Counted from the stretch's first letter, positions 49,070 through 60,550 are shown. The stretch: 64,000 bases of DNA from Anaeramoeba flamelloides (GCA_027625915.1 JANTQA010000047.1:19282001-19346000), one strand, 5' to 3'. Notes: a model not told the origin generated them from the letters alone. Program-made: numbers and translations.

Positions 49070-50266
49070 ATGTCATTACGACTTCAACCCGATTGGGATC
49101 TTGAGACACCATTTTGGGTTCAATACACAAAACCAAATTTAAGTAAGACAGTTCATGGAAAGATAATGAGTAGTGGCGAAAGTGTTGGAGCTTTCAAAAT
49201 GGAGGCGAACAAAAAGAAAAAGAACAGTGTCTTTGTTCAATACACCGATGTGAAACCAGAGCTTGTTACGGAATTTCGAACGCCAATTGCAACTTACAGT
49301 TCGATCCATGAACAAAAGATGCCAAATATTCATTGTGTTAGCCTAACAACAACGGGCGAGCTTTGTGTGAGCGGATCTGACTCTGGATCGCTTCAGATCT
49401 TTGAAACGAATTCAGGTACGCTCAGAAGAACGCTGAAGGGCCATTTTATGGATGTCTATGATGCAAAGTTTTTCCCTTCGGACAAGGTGGTTTTGTCTGC
49501 AGGTGCAGATTTTAGAGTCAAGATATGGGACATCACCGATGGGGAATGTGTAGTGAGCTTTGCGGGGCATGCCCGTAGGGTCAACTGCCTGGAATTTGTG
49601 GAAAGGGGGCGGAATGTGCTCAGTGGCAGCGAGGATGGTACGATCAGATTATGGAACTGTGCAACGGGCGACTGTATTAGAACCTTCCCAGAAAAGAAGC
49701 TCAACCAAATAACAATTGGTGTCAACCAAATTAATTTGACATCTTCACAAGATCAGTTCATATCCAAGACAAACTGGGCAGAGAATGACGATCGAGAATC
49801 AGGAACCGAAGGGAAAGTGCTCTATGCGGCAAAGGATGATGGGCTTGTTGATATTTGGGATCTACGAGCCCTAAAAAGGGTTCGCCAATTGGACTCCTAT
49901 TCAAAGAACTCTCCATTTTCAGAGCACTTTTCCTGTGTAGGGATCGTGAACTATGGGTTTAATTGCTATGCAGCCATTGGAAGATACATTCTGGTTTGGG
50001 ATATTAGAAAACCAGAGCAAATAAACCAGGTATGGGACCCAATTTGTACCTCAAATATATCTGCCCTTCATAAAGACGATGTTGAAAATTCAATTTGGGC
50101 AGCTACCGCAGATGGAGAGTGCTTTAGAATCAAGGACAATAAACGCACCCTAAGCTTATCAGGTTCCGATTATGAGCCAATAAATGATCTGTCTTACTCT
50201 AGTAATTCTCACCAATTAATAACTTCTGCTAGAGATGGCAAAATTCGTTTATATCGCGTCGATTAA
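49070..50266 (+). CDS. PAAF1: Proteasomal ATPase-associated factor 1 (PAAF1/Rpn14), WD40 protein
   Basis: This is a 398-residue WD40 propeller. In animals and yeast PAAF1/Rpn14 is a chaperone that binds the C-termini of proteasome ATPases and controls 19S base assembly. Sequence marks follow the animal protein: the opening LRLQPDWDL, then PIATYSSIHEQKMPNIHCVSL, GTLRRTLKGHFMDVYDAKFF, LSAGADFRVKIWDI, FAGHARRVNCLEFVERGRNV, SGSEDGTIRLWNCATGDCI, EGKVLYAAKDDGLVDIWDL and a last blade ending ARDGKIRLYRVD. Six to seven WD repeats are visible from about residue 90. Length matches the family (about 390). The ATG start is clear. The gene is intronless and clearly less AT-rich than its surroundings. It is presumably cytosolic or nuclear. 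Confidence 0.92.
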   Translation: MSLRLQPDWDLETPFWVQYTKPNLSKTVHGKIMSSGESVGAFKMEANKKKKNSVFVQYTDVKPELVTEFRTPIATYSSIHEQKMPNIHCVSLTTTGELCVSGSDSGSLQIFETNSGTLRRTLKGHFMDVYDAKFFPSDKVVLSAGADFRVKIWDITDGECVVSFAGHARRVNCLEFVERGRNVLSGSEDGTIRLWNCATGDCIRTFPEKKLNQITIGVNQINLTSSQDQFISKTNWAENDDRESGTEGKVLYAAKDDGLVDIWDLRALKRVRQLDSYSKNSPFSEHFSCVGIVNYGFNCYAAIGRYILVWDIRKPEQINQVWDPICTSNISALHKDDVENSIWAATADGECFRIKDNKRTLSLSGSDYEPINDLSYSSNSHQLITSARDGKIRLYRVD

Positions 50267-50653
50267 TTTTTTTATTTGCCCGGTTGTTGAATAATCTATT
50301 TTTTTTTTTTATTAAAACTATTTAATGCTATTTTAATACTAAAGGAAAAACATTTTTACGTTTGTTAAGATATATTTACTTATTATTTTAATTCCTATAA
50401 TTACATCTTTACAAACTGTTCTATTATCAAGTTTCTTTTATTTCAAAAAAAAAGAAAAAAAATTATGAAAAAATTTTATATCTTTGTTTTATTAATAATG
50501 GATATTTTCATTAAGGGAGTAGGTATATTTTAGAAATTTTCAGTGCCAAAGTTTATTCAAAATTTAATCATTCAAAGAATTTCTTTAACTAAATACATGA
50601 GTGTGCTAAATAAAAAGAAGAGTGGAAGGTATTCTTTTTTAATATCTTTAAAC
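50267..50653. other. Gene-free spacer
   Basis: This is the 3' side of PAAF1, with T-runs and nothing recognised. Confidence 0.4.
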
Positions 50654-51354
50654 TTAAGGGTCGAGTCACTATGGTGAAAATTAAAATTTATTATGAAATG
50701 GAAAAAAACTTTTTAGTAATTTTTATGAGTACCTAACATCAATCAAAAACCAACCAACCTATGATGTACGATCGATCTCCAAAAATCACCAACCAAAGAT
50801 GAATACATTTTTAGAAAAAAGCGCCAAAGAACGACACTCAATTTCGAATTAGAATGGTTAGATAATACAATTTTGAAAACAAATATATCAGTTTTGAAGT
50901 TTAGCTCTTTGGCACTTTTTGAGATCTCGGTGATTTTTTTTTTCTTTTTTTTCATTTTTCAAATGAAATATTTTTTTCGATTGAATATTACCAGATCCAT
51001 ACTTGATCTAATTTAGAGGGTTACAAAATAACCACAAATCAGACTAAATCGAATTAAATTGATTGCCAAATTCAAGAAAGTAATTTGTTTTAAATTAAAG
51101 AAATATAACCATTTGGAAATAGAAAATGAGAAAAGATGAATATTTTTTTTTAATTTTGATTCTTTGAAATTGAGAACTCTTTCAAAATTATTTTTCTTCT
51201 TTGAATTTTTTTGTAAAAGATGATCGAATGGAATTTTTATTTTTGTTATTTGAATTTTGTCAACCTAAAGAAGACATATTTCACAATACCCATTTGGGCT
51301 TCAGACCACCCCTTGAGTATGGTACATATTCAAAGTAAATGACTAGACCCTTAA
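50654..51354 (+). mobile_element. 701 bp TTAA-target element, complete
   Basis: It reads TTAA-GGGTCGAGTCACTATGG ... AAATGACTAGACCC-TTAA. Ends are short and imperfect (GGGTCxAGTCA). Copies at 1-397 (partial) and 34965-35590 (worn) support the boundaries. No coding capacity is visible. Confidence 0.8.
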
Positions 51355-52125
51355 GTTCAAAATTTTTGAGAATTTATAAATAGTTAAAAATAATCCTTGT
51401 TAAATGGAATAAAATACTCGAAATTTTAAATATTCAATTTTTTTCAACATTACATTAATCATAAAGAGTGATGTTTAAACCATATACAAACACTTTTTTT
51501 TTACAATTTAATTTCAGAATGCTAGGAAAAAACCTCTTAAATATTACAAAATTCTATTTTTTTTTTTTTTTTCATCTCTCTAATACACTTGATGTTTGTT
51601 TTTTAAAAGTAAAGTGGTTTTCATAATTATGAAAATTTAACAAATTGAAAAAAAAAAAGAATTTGTAAAATAATTCTCAATTTTTGATCTAAAAATTTTC
51701 TTGTTACAATGAATAATTTTTGAAACAAACTGTATTAACTTTCCTCAAAAAAAAAAAAAAAAATTATTTGAAATAAAATTTCTCAGAAATAGATTTTTAG
51801 ATTCTATTCACACAATTCCAAATTTTTTTTCATTTTTAAATAATAAATTTTTTTTTACCAAATTTGATTTCTTTTTTTTTTTTTTACGAAATAGTAAAAG
51901 AAAAAGAAAATTATATAAATATTCAGTTATTTATATTATTACCCATTTTAAAATAGTGTATTTTTTTTTTTTTTTTTCTTTTTATTAGATTAGGTTAGGG
52001 ATAATACCCCATTAAAAGTTTTCTGCTTTAATAAAGTGATTACCCTTTTTTCAAAAAAAGTACTTTCCTTTAGGCTTAAATATACACACTACATTTTGAA
52101 TCTAAAACCCCCGCTTATGTAAATA
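51355..52125. other. Gene-free spacer
   Basis: Homopolymer runs of A and T dominate (for example 51557-51571, 51746-51763 and 51961-51977). I see nothing else. Confidence 0.4.
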
Positions 52126-52321
52126 CAGCCAGTTCCACTTTTAAGGCACAATCTTTCAACAAAATTTAAGGTAAAATAAAAATCTCAAATTAAGGTACAA
52201 AATTCAAATTCAAGTATAATAAATTGTAAAAAATAAAATTACTAATTTTGTGCCTTAATTTGGGATTTTTTTGTGTCTTAAATTTCGTTGAAAGATTGTG
52301 CCTTAAAAGTGGAACCGAGTG
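52126..52321. mobile_element. Palindromic MITE, CAGTCAGTT family
   Basis: It reads TA-CAGCCAGTTCCACTTTTAAG ... AAAAGTGGAACCGAGTG-TA, 196 bp. Confidence 0.85.
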
Positions 52322-52382
52322 TAGAAAAATTTAATAAATTCTAACTTAAAATAGTATATATATTTATATATAAAATATTTTT

Positions 52383-53064
52383 CAGTCAAAGGGGCCCAGT
52401 TGTAATGGTATGATACCTGTGTTTAAAGGTTTTTCATAGATATTAGAAGAAAAATTCAATTTTGGAAATTTTCAAAATTGAAATCATTTTTTCCCATTTT
52501 TACACATTTTTGTTTTTTTTTTCGATTTTTTTTTTAAAACCACATTCAGTTGCAAAATTTTTTTTTTTTATTGCAAGATCAATAGTCACTTGGTAAAAAT
52601 TTGTTATTCTAATGTTATTGAAACCATGTAAAGATTGTTGAGAAATCATATTGATTTCTATTGGAATTTTATTTGATCTTTGATCTTGATATTTGTTTAA
52701 TAAATGTGAATAATTTTTACTTCATTTTCGTTTCCTTTTTCAAATAGAGAGAATAAATACCAACACACTTCGTTTGGGGACTTGATTTATAAAAGAAAAG
52801 TATGAAAATAAAGTGAAAATTGTTTCCTATATATTATTCAAATACCAATAGAAGTTCAAAACGAACATTGTTGTTGTTCTCAATCATCCCTATGAATTTG
52901 AGTTTTTCAATTTTTAAGAAAATTTATTGATTATTTAGTTTTCTTTCAGACATATATCAACAATTCATTGATGTGTATTATTATGTTTATTACTTATTTT
53001 TTCTTCAAAGGTCAATTATATACAATAATTAATATTTGAGAAAAACGTTGGGCCTCTTTGACTG
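52383..53064 (+). mobile_element. 682 bp MITE with CAGTCAAAGGGGCCCA ends
   Basis: Its ends are CAGTCAAAGGGGCCCAGTTG and TTGGGCCTCTTTGACTG. The interior matches 56611-57287 in reverse (GGTTTTTCATAGATAT, AAGATCAATAGTCAC, AGAAATCATATTGATTTCTA). It is non-coding. Confidence 0.8.
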
Positions 53065-53071
53065 GAACAGA

Positions 53072-53075
<4 letters not shown>

Positions 53076-53119
<44 letters not shown>
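53076..53119. repeat. (TA)n microsatellite
   Basis: About 22 uninterrupted TA units lie just past a MITE end. Confidence 0.92.
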
Positions 53120-53123
<4 letters not shown>

Positions 53124-55132
53124 ATTGGAAGAATTGAGTAAATTATTTGTTTGAGCTTTATTCTTTCAAAATATAACAAAAACATAAAAACAGTGGAATA
53201 AAATATATTAATTACACTTGTATATTTTTTATTTATTATTGATATTTTTTCTACCCGATTAAGGTCCCCTCTTTGAATTCAGTGGTCTTATCACCTTGTA
53301 CCTTTAGAGTTCCTAGTTTTTTTTTTAATATTTATAATTTGAAAGAATAGTGAAAAATCTTGGACTGTACCTTTTTTTATTTAATTTATCAAATTAAGAA
53401 AAGCTCATTGGGTTTTCCTTAAATTTTTCTGTTTTATCTAAAAAATATTGTGATTCTACAAATAAACAGAAAACTCAAGAATGACTAAAAGACAATTTTC
53501 CAGAATATAATAGAAAACAAAACAATTTATAGATTTTACTCGATTCTTTTAAATTTTGGACAAGCTAAGATACCAAATATTTATCCAAAATAATATTTTA
53601 CTCGACTATTTCAGTGTTATTAGATCATTACAAAAATTTCAAAACTATTAGTTATTATCCCTTAAAATAAATATCCCCAGGCCAAATTAAACTAAAATTC
53701 ATTGTGACATCCATTTTCTGTAATTTTTTCTTAAAAAAATGTTTTTTTCTCAACCAGAAACTTTTACAAAAAGGTGGTATTACTTACAACAATAAATCCA
53801 ATATCCCTAAGAATTTGAAGTTCTGAAATTTTTATTATATTCTAAAAAAAATTTCATTATTAACGATGAAAGGTTAATTGAAGTAAAAGTTTTTGTCTAA
53901 CTTTTAATTTTACAATTTTATTTTTTCATACCAACGAAACGATAAGAATAAAATAAACCATTCTAGTTCCCAATTCTAAAAGGGAAATTAAAATATAATT
54001 AATTTAGTAAAATAAGTGATTTGGTTTATACTTCGATGGTTGGAACAATTTGTGGAAAGATGAATGAAAATTACAGCAATAGGATTTTTTAGTACAAACT
54101 CTAATGTTCCAATTAATTACAAAATAATCAAAAAAAGTCACAAATAAAAATTATAACCTACAAAAAAGGTTATTCCATAATAACATAATCTTTTTTCTTT
54201 TCTCAACCCAACAATAATAATAAAAAATACCTCAAGGACTTTTATCTAAGACTTCCACCTTAAAAAAAAAATTTTTTTTTGTATATTTTTGATTAATTAG
54301 AGGGTGCTTAAAAAGTATTATGTATACAATTTATTTTTTAAACAAATAAACTTTTACTAAAGGTGTGACAGAAATGTTCTAAAAAGTCATGAGAAAACAC
54401 ATTCAACAAAATAACATGGGCCCATTTGTGTGGCTAAGTAAGATATATGATATTCAAATGGAAAAAATTTCGGTTGATTTTGTTGTTGTTCTCAACAGAA
54501 GTCTAAGGTTTGATTGAGGATTCTGAGTTTACTCAACAGAATACCAATATATATTAAATGAAAAAGTACCAAACAAATAAACCAAGATCACTATTGCAAT
54601 CTATTTTTTTAAAAGTCTCTTAACAGTAAAGAAAATTTTTTAAAAAAGAGTGACAAAAAAGTTCTAAAAAGCATCTCTCAAACACTCAACAAAATCCCAA
54701 TCGACACATTTGCAGGACAGTATTAAAAACGTGTTTGGTAACACTTTTTTTAAAACTAACGTAGTTGATATGTTGGCATTTTCTTTTGGGAAACAGTTCA
54801 TACAAAAAACAATCAATGTTAAATTTTCTTTCATAAAACAGCTCGTTCTTTTAATTTATTTCAAAAAATTTCTGAAATAAAGAAATATAAACAATCTTCT
54901 TAACATTAAAATTATTAGGAAGGTTTAAATGTTTTTAATTTTTTTTTTTTTTTTTGGATTCCTGAGGAACAATAAAAAAATACAATCAAGCAAAAAACCA
55001 ATTCAAAAGAAAAAAAAATTGATTCTTGGTACTTTGAAAAGTAATTCCAAGAGAGAGTAAAATTCAATGTTCATAAAGGAACAAAATATGGGTTTGTATG
55101 AATACAATTGTAAGTTTATTTATGGTGTTAAG
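53120..55132. other. Gene-free spacer with an imperfect direct repeat and MITE fragment
   Basis: A piece of the 220 bp MITE lies at about 53945-54075 (TTCCCAATTCTAAAAGGGAAA). Two related blocks of about 75 bp start near 54358 and 54645 (GTGACA..AAGTTCTAAAAAG..CAACAAAAT). I see no gene. Confidence 0.45.
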
Positions 55133-55477
55133 TTAATCGTCTTCTTTCCATTTAATACTACAAGCCTTATTTGCACATTTGAAAAATGTTGTTGGTGACT
55201 CATCTGCCGATCTAATTTGAAGTTGGAAAAACCACGCTTTGCTCCCACCACATTTGGGACAACTTGCGTTGTTTGTTGTTTGTGCACCTTCAAAGGAGTC
55301 CTCGCCAATTAGCATCATTTTTTCTTCAATTTTTGGAAGAGGAACGTTAAAGATTTGGGTCTTCCTTACTTTTTTCTGATAAGGACATGTTTGGCAAACA
55401 AGAATAATATCACCAACTTCACCTGCGCTATAAGTCAAAAGAAGAAGGTTTCCGCAAACAGAACAAAATTGTGCCAT
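55133..55477 (-). CDS. POLR3K: RNA polymerase III subunit C11 (RPC10/POLR3K/Rpc11)
   Basis: The protein has 114 residues; the usual size is 108-110. It is the TFIIS-like subunit of RNA polymerase III, required for transcript cleavage, termination and re-initiation. The N-terminal zinc ribbon has C5, C8, C28 and C31 (FCSVCGNLLLL ... CQTCPY). The C-terminal ribbon has C73, C76, C101 and C106, with the invariant FFQLQIRSADESPTTFFKC hairpin; the acidic D92-E93 pair reaches into the active site for RNA cleavage. The last Cys pair is spaced C-x4-C (CANKAC), where most homologues have C-x2-C. The start is the ATG at 55475-55477, giving MAQFCSVCG; 14 codons of upstream frame are ignored as they precede the conserved N-terminus. 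It is intronless. Confidence 0.95.
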   Translation of the reverse strand: MAQFCSVCGNLLLLTYSAGEVGDIILVCQTCPYQKKVRKTQIFNVPLPKIEEKMMLIGEDSFEGAQTTNNASCPKCGGSKAWFFQLQIRSADESPTTFFKCANKACSIKWKEDD

Positions 55478-56610
55478 TCTTAATTGGTTGGTTAAAAATA
55501 TAATAGGTACAAAAATCAAAAAAATGAACTCACAAGTTTTGAAATTTATATATCAAGAAAACATTAGAACAAATCCTTAAAATATTGGAACAAAACAATC
55601 TTTAGTTTAGATTATTATTAAACTCTTCCAAATTGTGATGTGGAGAATTTTTAATCTTAAAATATGATTTCTGATTTACCATTTGAAAAATTTTTTTAAA
55701 TTGGTCAAATAAATAGTGACGTTTATTTAATCCTAGTAAAAAAACAAATAAAATACAAAATAAGGTAACTCCCGTCCAATTATCATTTTAAGAAACTTTC
55801 TCCCTAATACATCCATTTGATGATTTAACAGCTATTTTGGACAAAAGATCATAATCCAATAGCCTCTTTCGAAATTTAACAATATGAAAAAAGTTAAATT
55901 GGTCAATTATGACATAAAGAGAAGGTCTGAAAAAGCACCATAATCATAAAAAGGAATGGTTTTGTGCTTTAGCATTTTACTTTTGTAATTACTGATTAAC
56001 AAACCATTCTCCAGAGGCGAGGAAATAATAATTGATCTTATTAACTTTCATAAAAGATCAATAACATGAAATATTGAATTTGGTGAATGTTGACCTATGA
56101 TGTGATATCGATTTTAAAATTTATTTTTATCCACTTCTTTATATTATTTGATTTATTATTTGGGATATAATAATTATATTTTTCAAATTTAAATGTAAAC
56201 ATAATTATTATTGATTGTAAAGAATTAATAAAACAAAACTCCCCAAAGGTAGTTTTTTACAGTTATAACCTTTTAATCACCACTCCAACAATTAAATAAC
56301 CAAAACCCATCCTCAGACACAAATTCACTCCAATAAAAATAATTCCTATTTGTCCCACAATTATTTCGAACTTCTTCAATTTCCCCTTTCTTCTTTTTCG
56401 ACTTCTGTTTTTTTTTTTTTGAAATTAAACACTTTATTATCCCTCTTTTTTTAAAAATTACTAAATAAAATTTCAAATAAATCTAATGACTTTGTCTATT
56501 CTAGATACCCTTTGAATTGGAAGTCTCAAATTTAGATAGCCCAAAATTTTCTCATGACAAGATTAAATGAAAATTTAATTTACCAGTAATAATAAATCTA
56601 AACTTGGTAT
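55478..56610. other. Gene-free spacer upstream of POLR3K
   Basis: I recognise no element. The 67-residue minus frame at 56273-56476 has no known features. Confidence 0.4.
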
Positions 56611-57287
56611 CAGTCAAAGAGTCCCAATATTTTTTTTTCTAATATAAATTATTTTATATAATAGACTATTTGAAGAACTAATAAATAATAAACTGAATAA
56701 TATACATCAAATAATAGTTGATTTTCATCTGACAGAAAAATAATTAATCAATACATATTCTTAAAAATAGAAAAACACAAATTCTTAATGAAATCCCCTT
56801 TCAAAATAACAAGAATGTTCGTTGTGAACTTCTATTGGTATTAGAATAATATATAGGAAACAATTTTCACTTTATTTTCATACTTTTTTTTTTTAGAAAT
56901 CAAGTTCCTAAATAAATTAGGTTAGGATTTGTGGTCTCTATTTGAAAAGGGAAATGAAAATGAAGTGGAAAATTTTACACATTTATTAATCAAATATCAA
57001 GATCAAAGATCAAATAAAATTCCAATAGAAATCAATATGATTTCTCAACAATCATTTTCACAGTTTGAATAATATTAGAATGCCACCTTTTTATCAGGTG
57101 ACTATTGATCTTACAATAAAAAAAAATTGTCAATAAATTAGATAAAAAAAAAAATTGAAAAAAAAAAAAAAATGTGTAAAAATAATTTCGATTTTGAAAA
57201 TTTCCAAAAATAACTTTTTTCTTATGATATCCATGAAAAACCTTTAAAAATATTCATTTAAAAATTAAAAATGGGCCCCTTTGACTG
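56611..57287 (-). mobile_element. 677 bp MITE, CAGTCAAAGGGGCC family (inverted)
   Basis: It reads CAGTCAAAGAGTCCCAATAT ... AAATGGGCCCCTTTGACTG-TA. It is the reverse of the copy at 52383-53064. Confidence 0.8.
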
Positions 57288-57294
57288 TAAAATA

Positions 57295-57846
57295 GTTTAT
57301 TTATAAACCTCATTCCAAAATTTTGAAGTAACAAAAATCAAAAATAAACAAAAAAAAAAAAAACTCCATTTATTTATATTTTTCATAATATTAAACCATA
57401 TTTAAATTACCAAGTATATAAATTTTCTAACTTGATAATTTCGATCTAAATAAAAGAAGAAAAAATAGATAGAAATAATAAAACCAAAAATTCAAAAATT
57501 ATGAAATTAACAGAACAAAAAATTGTATGGTAAATTTATTGAAATTTAACCAACGTTATTGATTGACCAGGTTAAATCGATAAGATACCATCAACCAATT
57601 GTATGAAAATTTTCTATTAAACAAATTCAAAAATAACCTTCTATCAAACATCGAAAAAAATTTTCGAGATCTAACCCAACATATTATGAAATTGGAAAAA
57701 AGGAAATGAAAACAAAACAAAAAAAAACATAAAAATGAAATAGTTTGAAAAATAAAATTTATTTTCAAATTGAATGTAAAGTGTTTTTGTTATTTTTTCA
57801 ACCGATTAAACTCTGTTCAAATTTTTAGAATTTAGTTTATATAAAT
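57295..57846 (-). mobile_element. 0.55 kb MITE, TTCCAAAATTTTGGACAC family (inverted)
   Basis: It has TTATAAACCTCATTCCAAAA at one end and TTTTTAGAATTTAGTTTATA at the other. The interior matches the reverse of 34306-34848 (GATACCATCAACCAATTGTAT, CCTTCTATCAAACATCGAAA). It abuts the neighbouring MITE. Confidence 0.7.
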
Positions 57847-57985
57847 CTTATAATCTATTAAGATTTTGAAAGAAAAAAAATCTAAAATTTTATTGTGATT
57901 TTATTGAAATGTTTCAAAATTTCGGTTGTCAAAGTTAAGTAAACATGGAGTTCTTTAGTAATATTTTATCAAATAAAACCCATTT

Positions 57986-58513
57986 CACTCAAAGAAGGCC
58001 CAGCTAAAAATGAAAAACTTACTTTTATTTTAAGAATCAACCAAACTTTGATTTTTTAGAAATACAAGAAATAATAAACTTAGTATTAGGGTTGATAATC
58101 ATAAAAGAAAAACCCGAACGAACTCTTAATTTCAAAAAAAAAAAAAAAAATGTTAAAAGATTTTTTGGTCCGCATTCATAGGAAAGTCGAGTGCAAAATT
58201 CTCAATTTCTTCAGGAAATTAAAAATGTTGACAATAAGATTTTTTTATTGTAAATGTATTCATTTTAAAAGAAATTACAAAATATAACTTTTCTTAATGT
58301 ACATTTGGAGTTTCAAATATTTTTTTTTCAAAGTGATTTTTAAAAAAAAAAATAAAAAAGAAAAGCAAAAACGCAAAAATCAGAAAACTAAAAAGTACAA
58401 AATGAGAAAAAATGATTTTGATTTAAAAATTGTAAATTTTATTTTGAGAAGAATAATGAATTAAACTCAGAGATGTATTCTATTTCTTCAATAAAACTGG
58501 ACCCCTTTGACTG
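57986..58513 (+). mobile_element. 528 bp MITE, CAGTCAAAGG-end family (short type)
   Basis: It reads CACTCAAAGAAGGCCCAGCTA ... GGACCCCTTTGACTG and matches 26946-27470. Confidence 0.75.
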
Positions 58514-58918
58514 AAAAAGAATTTATTATTTGAAAACATATTTATAAAACACTGATATTATATCTTACAATTTCTCAAATAGGAATTATTTTTTAAACAA
58601 TTATAAGATATGGTTTAATTTCCAAAAACTAGAAAGTGGTCAAAACTTTTTTCAAAGTATTTTTTTTTTAAATGTATTGTAACTAATGATATATCCCTTT
58701 TATTGAAAGCGATGCCAATCTCAAGTTTATTATTTCCCTTATTAATTTGAGAAACTTTGAGAATTATAAAAAAATCATATTTTTTATTTTTGGTTAATTT
58801 TAGGGCTTTAGAGAACATTAAAGTGTTGTAAAGCGATAGAGAGTTTTAATAAGTCTATGTTTTATTTTTTATTTATTTTTTTTTTTCTTAAAGAAATTAA
58901 AAAAAACCTAACATTGAT

Positions 58919-59610
58919 TGAATCGACCTCGATTAAAAATTTGCCGTTTATTTTTCCTCTATTTGGAATTAATTTGGTATATTTATAAAGAGAAGAATGG
59001 TTATGTGAGTTTCTTTTATTTAAAGTTCTGATCATTAAAGTATGGAAAATTATTTTTTACCTCAAAATGTTCTTCTGCACTTTCCAATTTTAAGTGTTTC
59101 TTTATTAGGTAATATATCCTCTTATCTTGGAACTTTTTCAAAACTAAAGCAATATTTAAAGAGATGTGTTTTTATAGATGTTGTTGGGTTTGAGTTTTGG
59201 AGATCATTTGTATTGTCTCTCTTTGAAACTTTCGTTTCTTTTGATTTTTTTATTTGTCAAAAATTACTTTGATTTTTAAAAAGTTTTTAATTTGACAAAT
59301 AAATTTAAAAATTGAATTTTAGTCATATAAAATACTCAAAATGAATTCTACCTTGATGAAATTGAATTAGTATATAAAAAATAATTATTTCAGATCTCTA
59401 ATAATACTTATTATTCAATATTTTTTTAGATTGTAGTATGGGATTATTTTTACAATAAAACCCCTTTATTTAATATTTTGAAGAGCTGATAGATCTTGCA
59501 TTTTTCTTCTTATAATTCGAGTAGTATTTGGGATAACAAAATCAATTATAGAATTATATCAAAATTAGTTCATTATTAAAGAATTGACAAAAAAAATCGA
59601 GGTCGATTCA
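58919..59610. mobile_element. Candidate 0.69 kb element with perfect 16-bp inverted ends
   Basis: It reads TGAATCGACCTCGATT at 58919-58934 and AATCGAGGTCGATTCA at 59595-59610, an exact inverted pair. Similarity continues poorly inward. It encloses an ATG frame of 76 residues (59042-59272). No second copy is seen in the window, so its mobility is unproven. Confidence 0.45.
59042..59272 (+). CDS. Small hydrophobic ORF (76 residues), uncertain
   Basis: It begins with ATG (MENYFLPQNVLLHFPILS) and is moderately hydrophobic and Phe-rich. It lies inside the inverted-end segment 58919-59610. No family is recognised. Its codons look slightly less repetitive than the neighbouring spacer, which is the only point in its favour. 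Confidence 0.2.
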   Translation: MENYFLPQNVLLHFPILSVSLLGNISSYLGTFSKLKQYLKRCVFIDVVGFEFWRSFVLSLFETFVSFDFFICQKLL

Positions 59611-60035
59611 TTTATTCAGAATTAAAAAGAATTAAGTATTATTAAAGATTTCACTCTTTTTTAAAATTTCGGAAAACCCATGAAAGGCTTTACATAAATT
59701 TTCTGTTTTATTATGCAAATTTATAGATCTTTCAAATAAATAGAAATCCGAACAATATCTAATAGTAATTTTCTATTTTTGTTAATTCAATAAAAATTGT
59801 GTGAAATGGAATCTCTATTTATCTAGGGCATATCGAACGAATATATTACTATTTGTATTAAAACCAATATTTTATTATTATTTTTATCGAAAAAACAAAC
59901 CAAAAAAAAAAAAAGCAAGAAAAAAATTCAATTTTAAACAATATATTAATTTCTTTGATAATAAAATTATTTTCTCCACTCATTTATAAAAGATGAATTG
60001 ATTCTATAAGATAATTCAATATCATCACGAATGGA

Positions 60036-60550
60036 TTAATTACAGCCATATTGTTGATTCCATTCTTCAAGTTCTAGTAAGGCCTTTTTTGAGATACTAG
60101 GGTTAACAAATTTTAAAGCCTTTGTAAAGTCTTTATACAAAACGGGACGTATTTTTTTCTCGTTAATGGTTTCAATCTGTGAGCCAAGTTCCCTGACGGG
60201 AAACATTGCTGCCTCTTGTGTTAAATTACGGAGATCTGATCCAGAATATCCTATTGTTTGTTTTGCAACTTTTGTGAGAGAAGAATCTCTTAGCTTGTGC
60301 TTTTCCTTTTTTAATAAAATTGATAACAAGACTTTTCTTGCTGGTTCATTGGGCGGTGGTACATATATTTTTTTTCTAAACCTTCTTAGAACCGCTTCAT
60401 CTAGATCATGGGGTCTATTAGTTGCAGCAATAAGTAAAACTCTATCTTCATTTTTTGAAGTTACACCTTCGATTTGAGTTAAAAATTCATTTTTAATTCT
60501 TCTTGAACTTTCTAATTCATTTTGCCCTCCTCTTTTGCCAAGAAGCGAAT
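60036..60550 (-). CDS. Spastin-like AAA ATPase, last exon
   Basis: This is the C-terminal exon of a meiotic-clade AAA ATPase best matching spastin, the hexameric enzyme that severs microtubules by pulling tubulin tails through its pore. The exon opens in the Walker B region (..D)SLLGKRGGQNELESSRRIKNEFL. It continues with sensor 1 (VLLIAATNRPHDLDEAVLRRF, with the paired arginine fingers), then GYSGSDLRNLTQEAA (sensor 2 region), and ends in the Vps4-C type tail DFTKALKFVNPSISKK..LEEWNQQYG. The acceptor is TTTTTATAG|ATTCGC at 60551, phase 1. The stop is TAA at 60036-60038. Confidence 0.93.
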
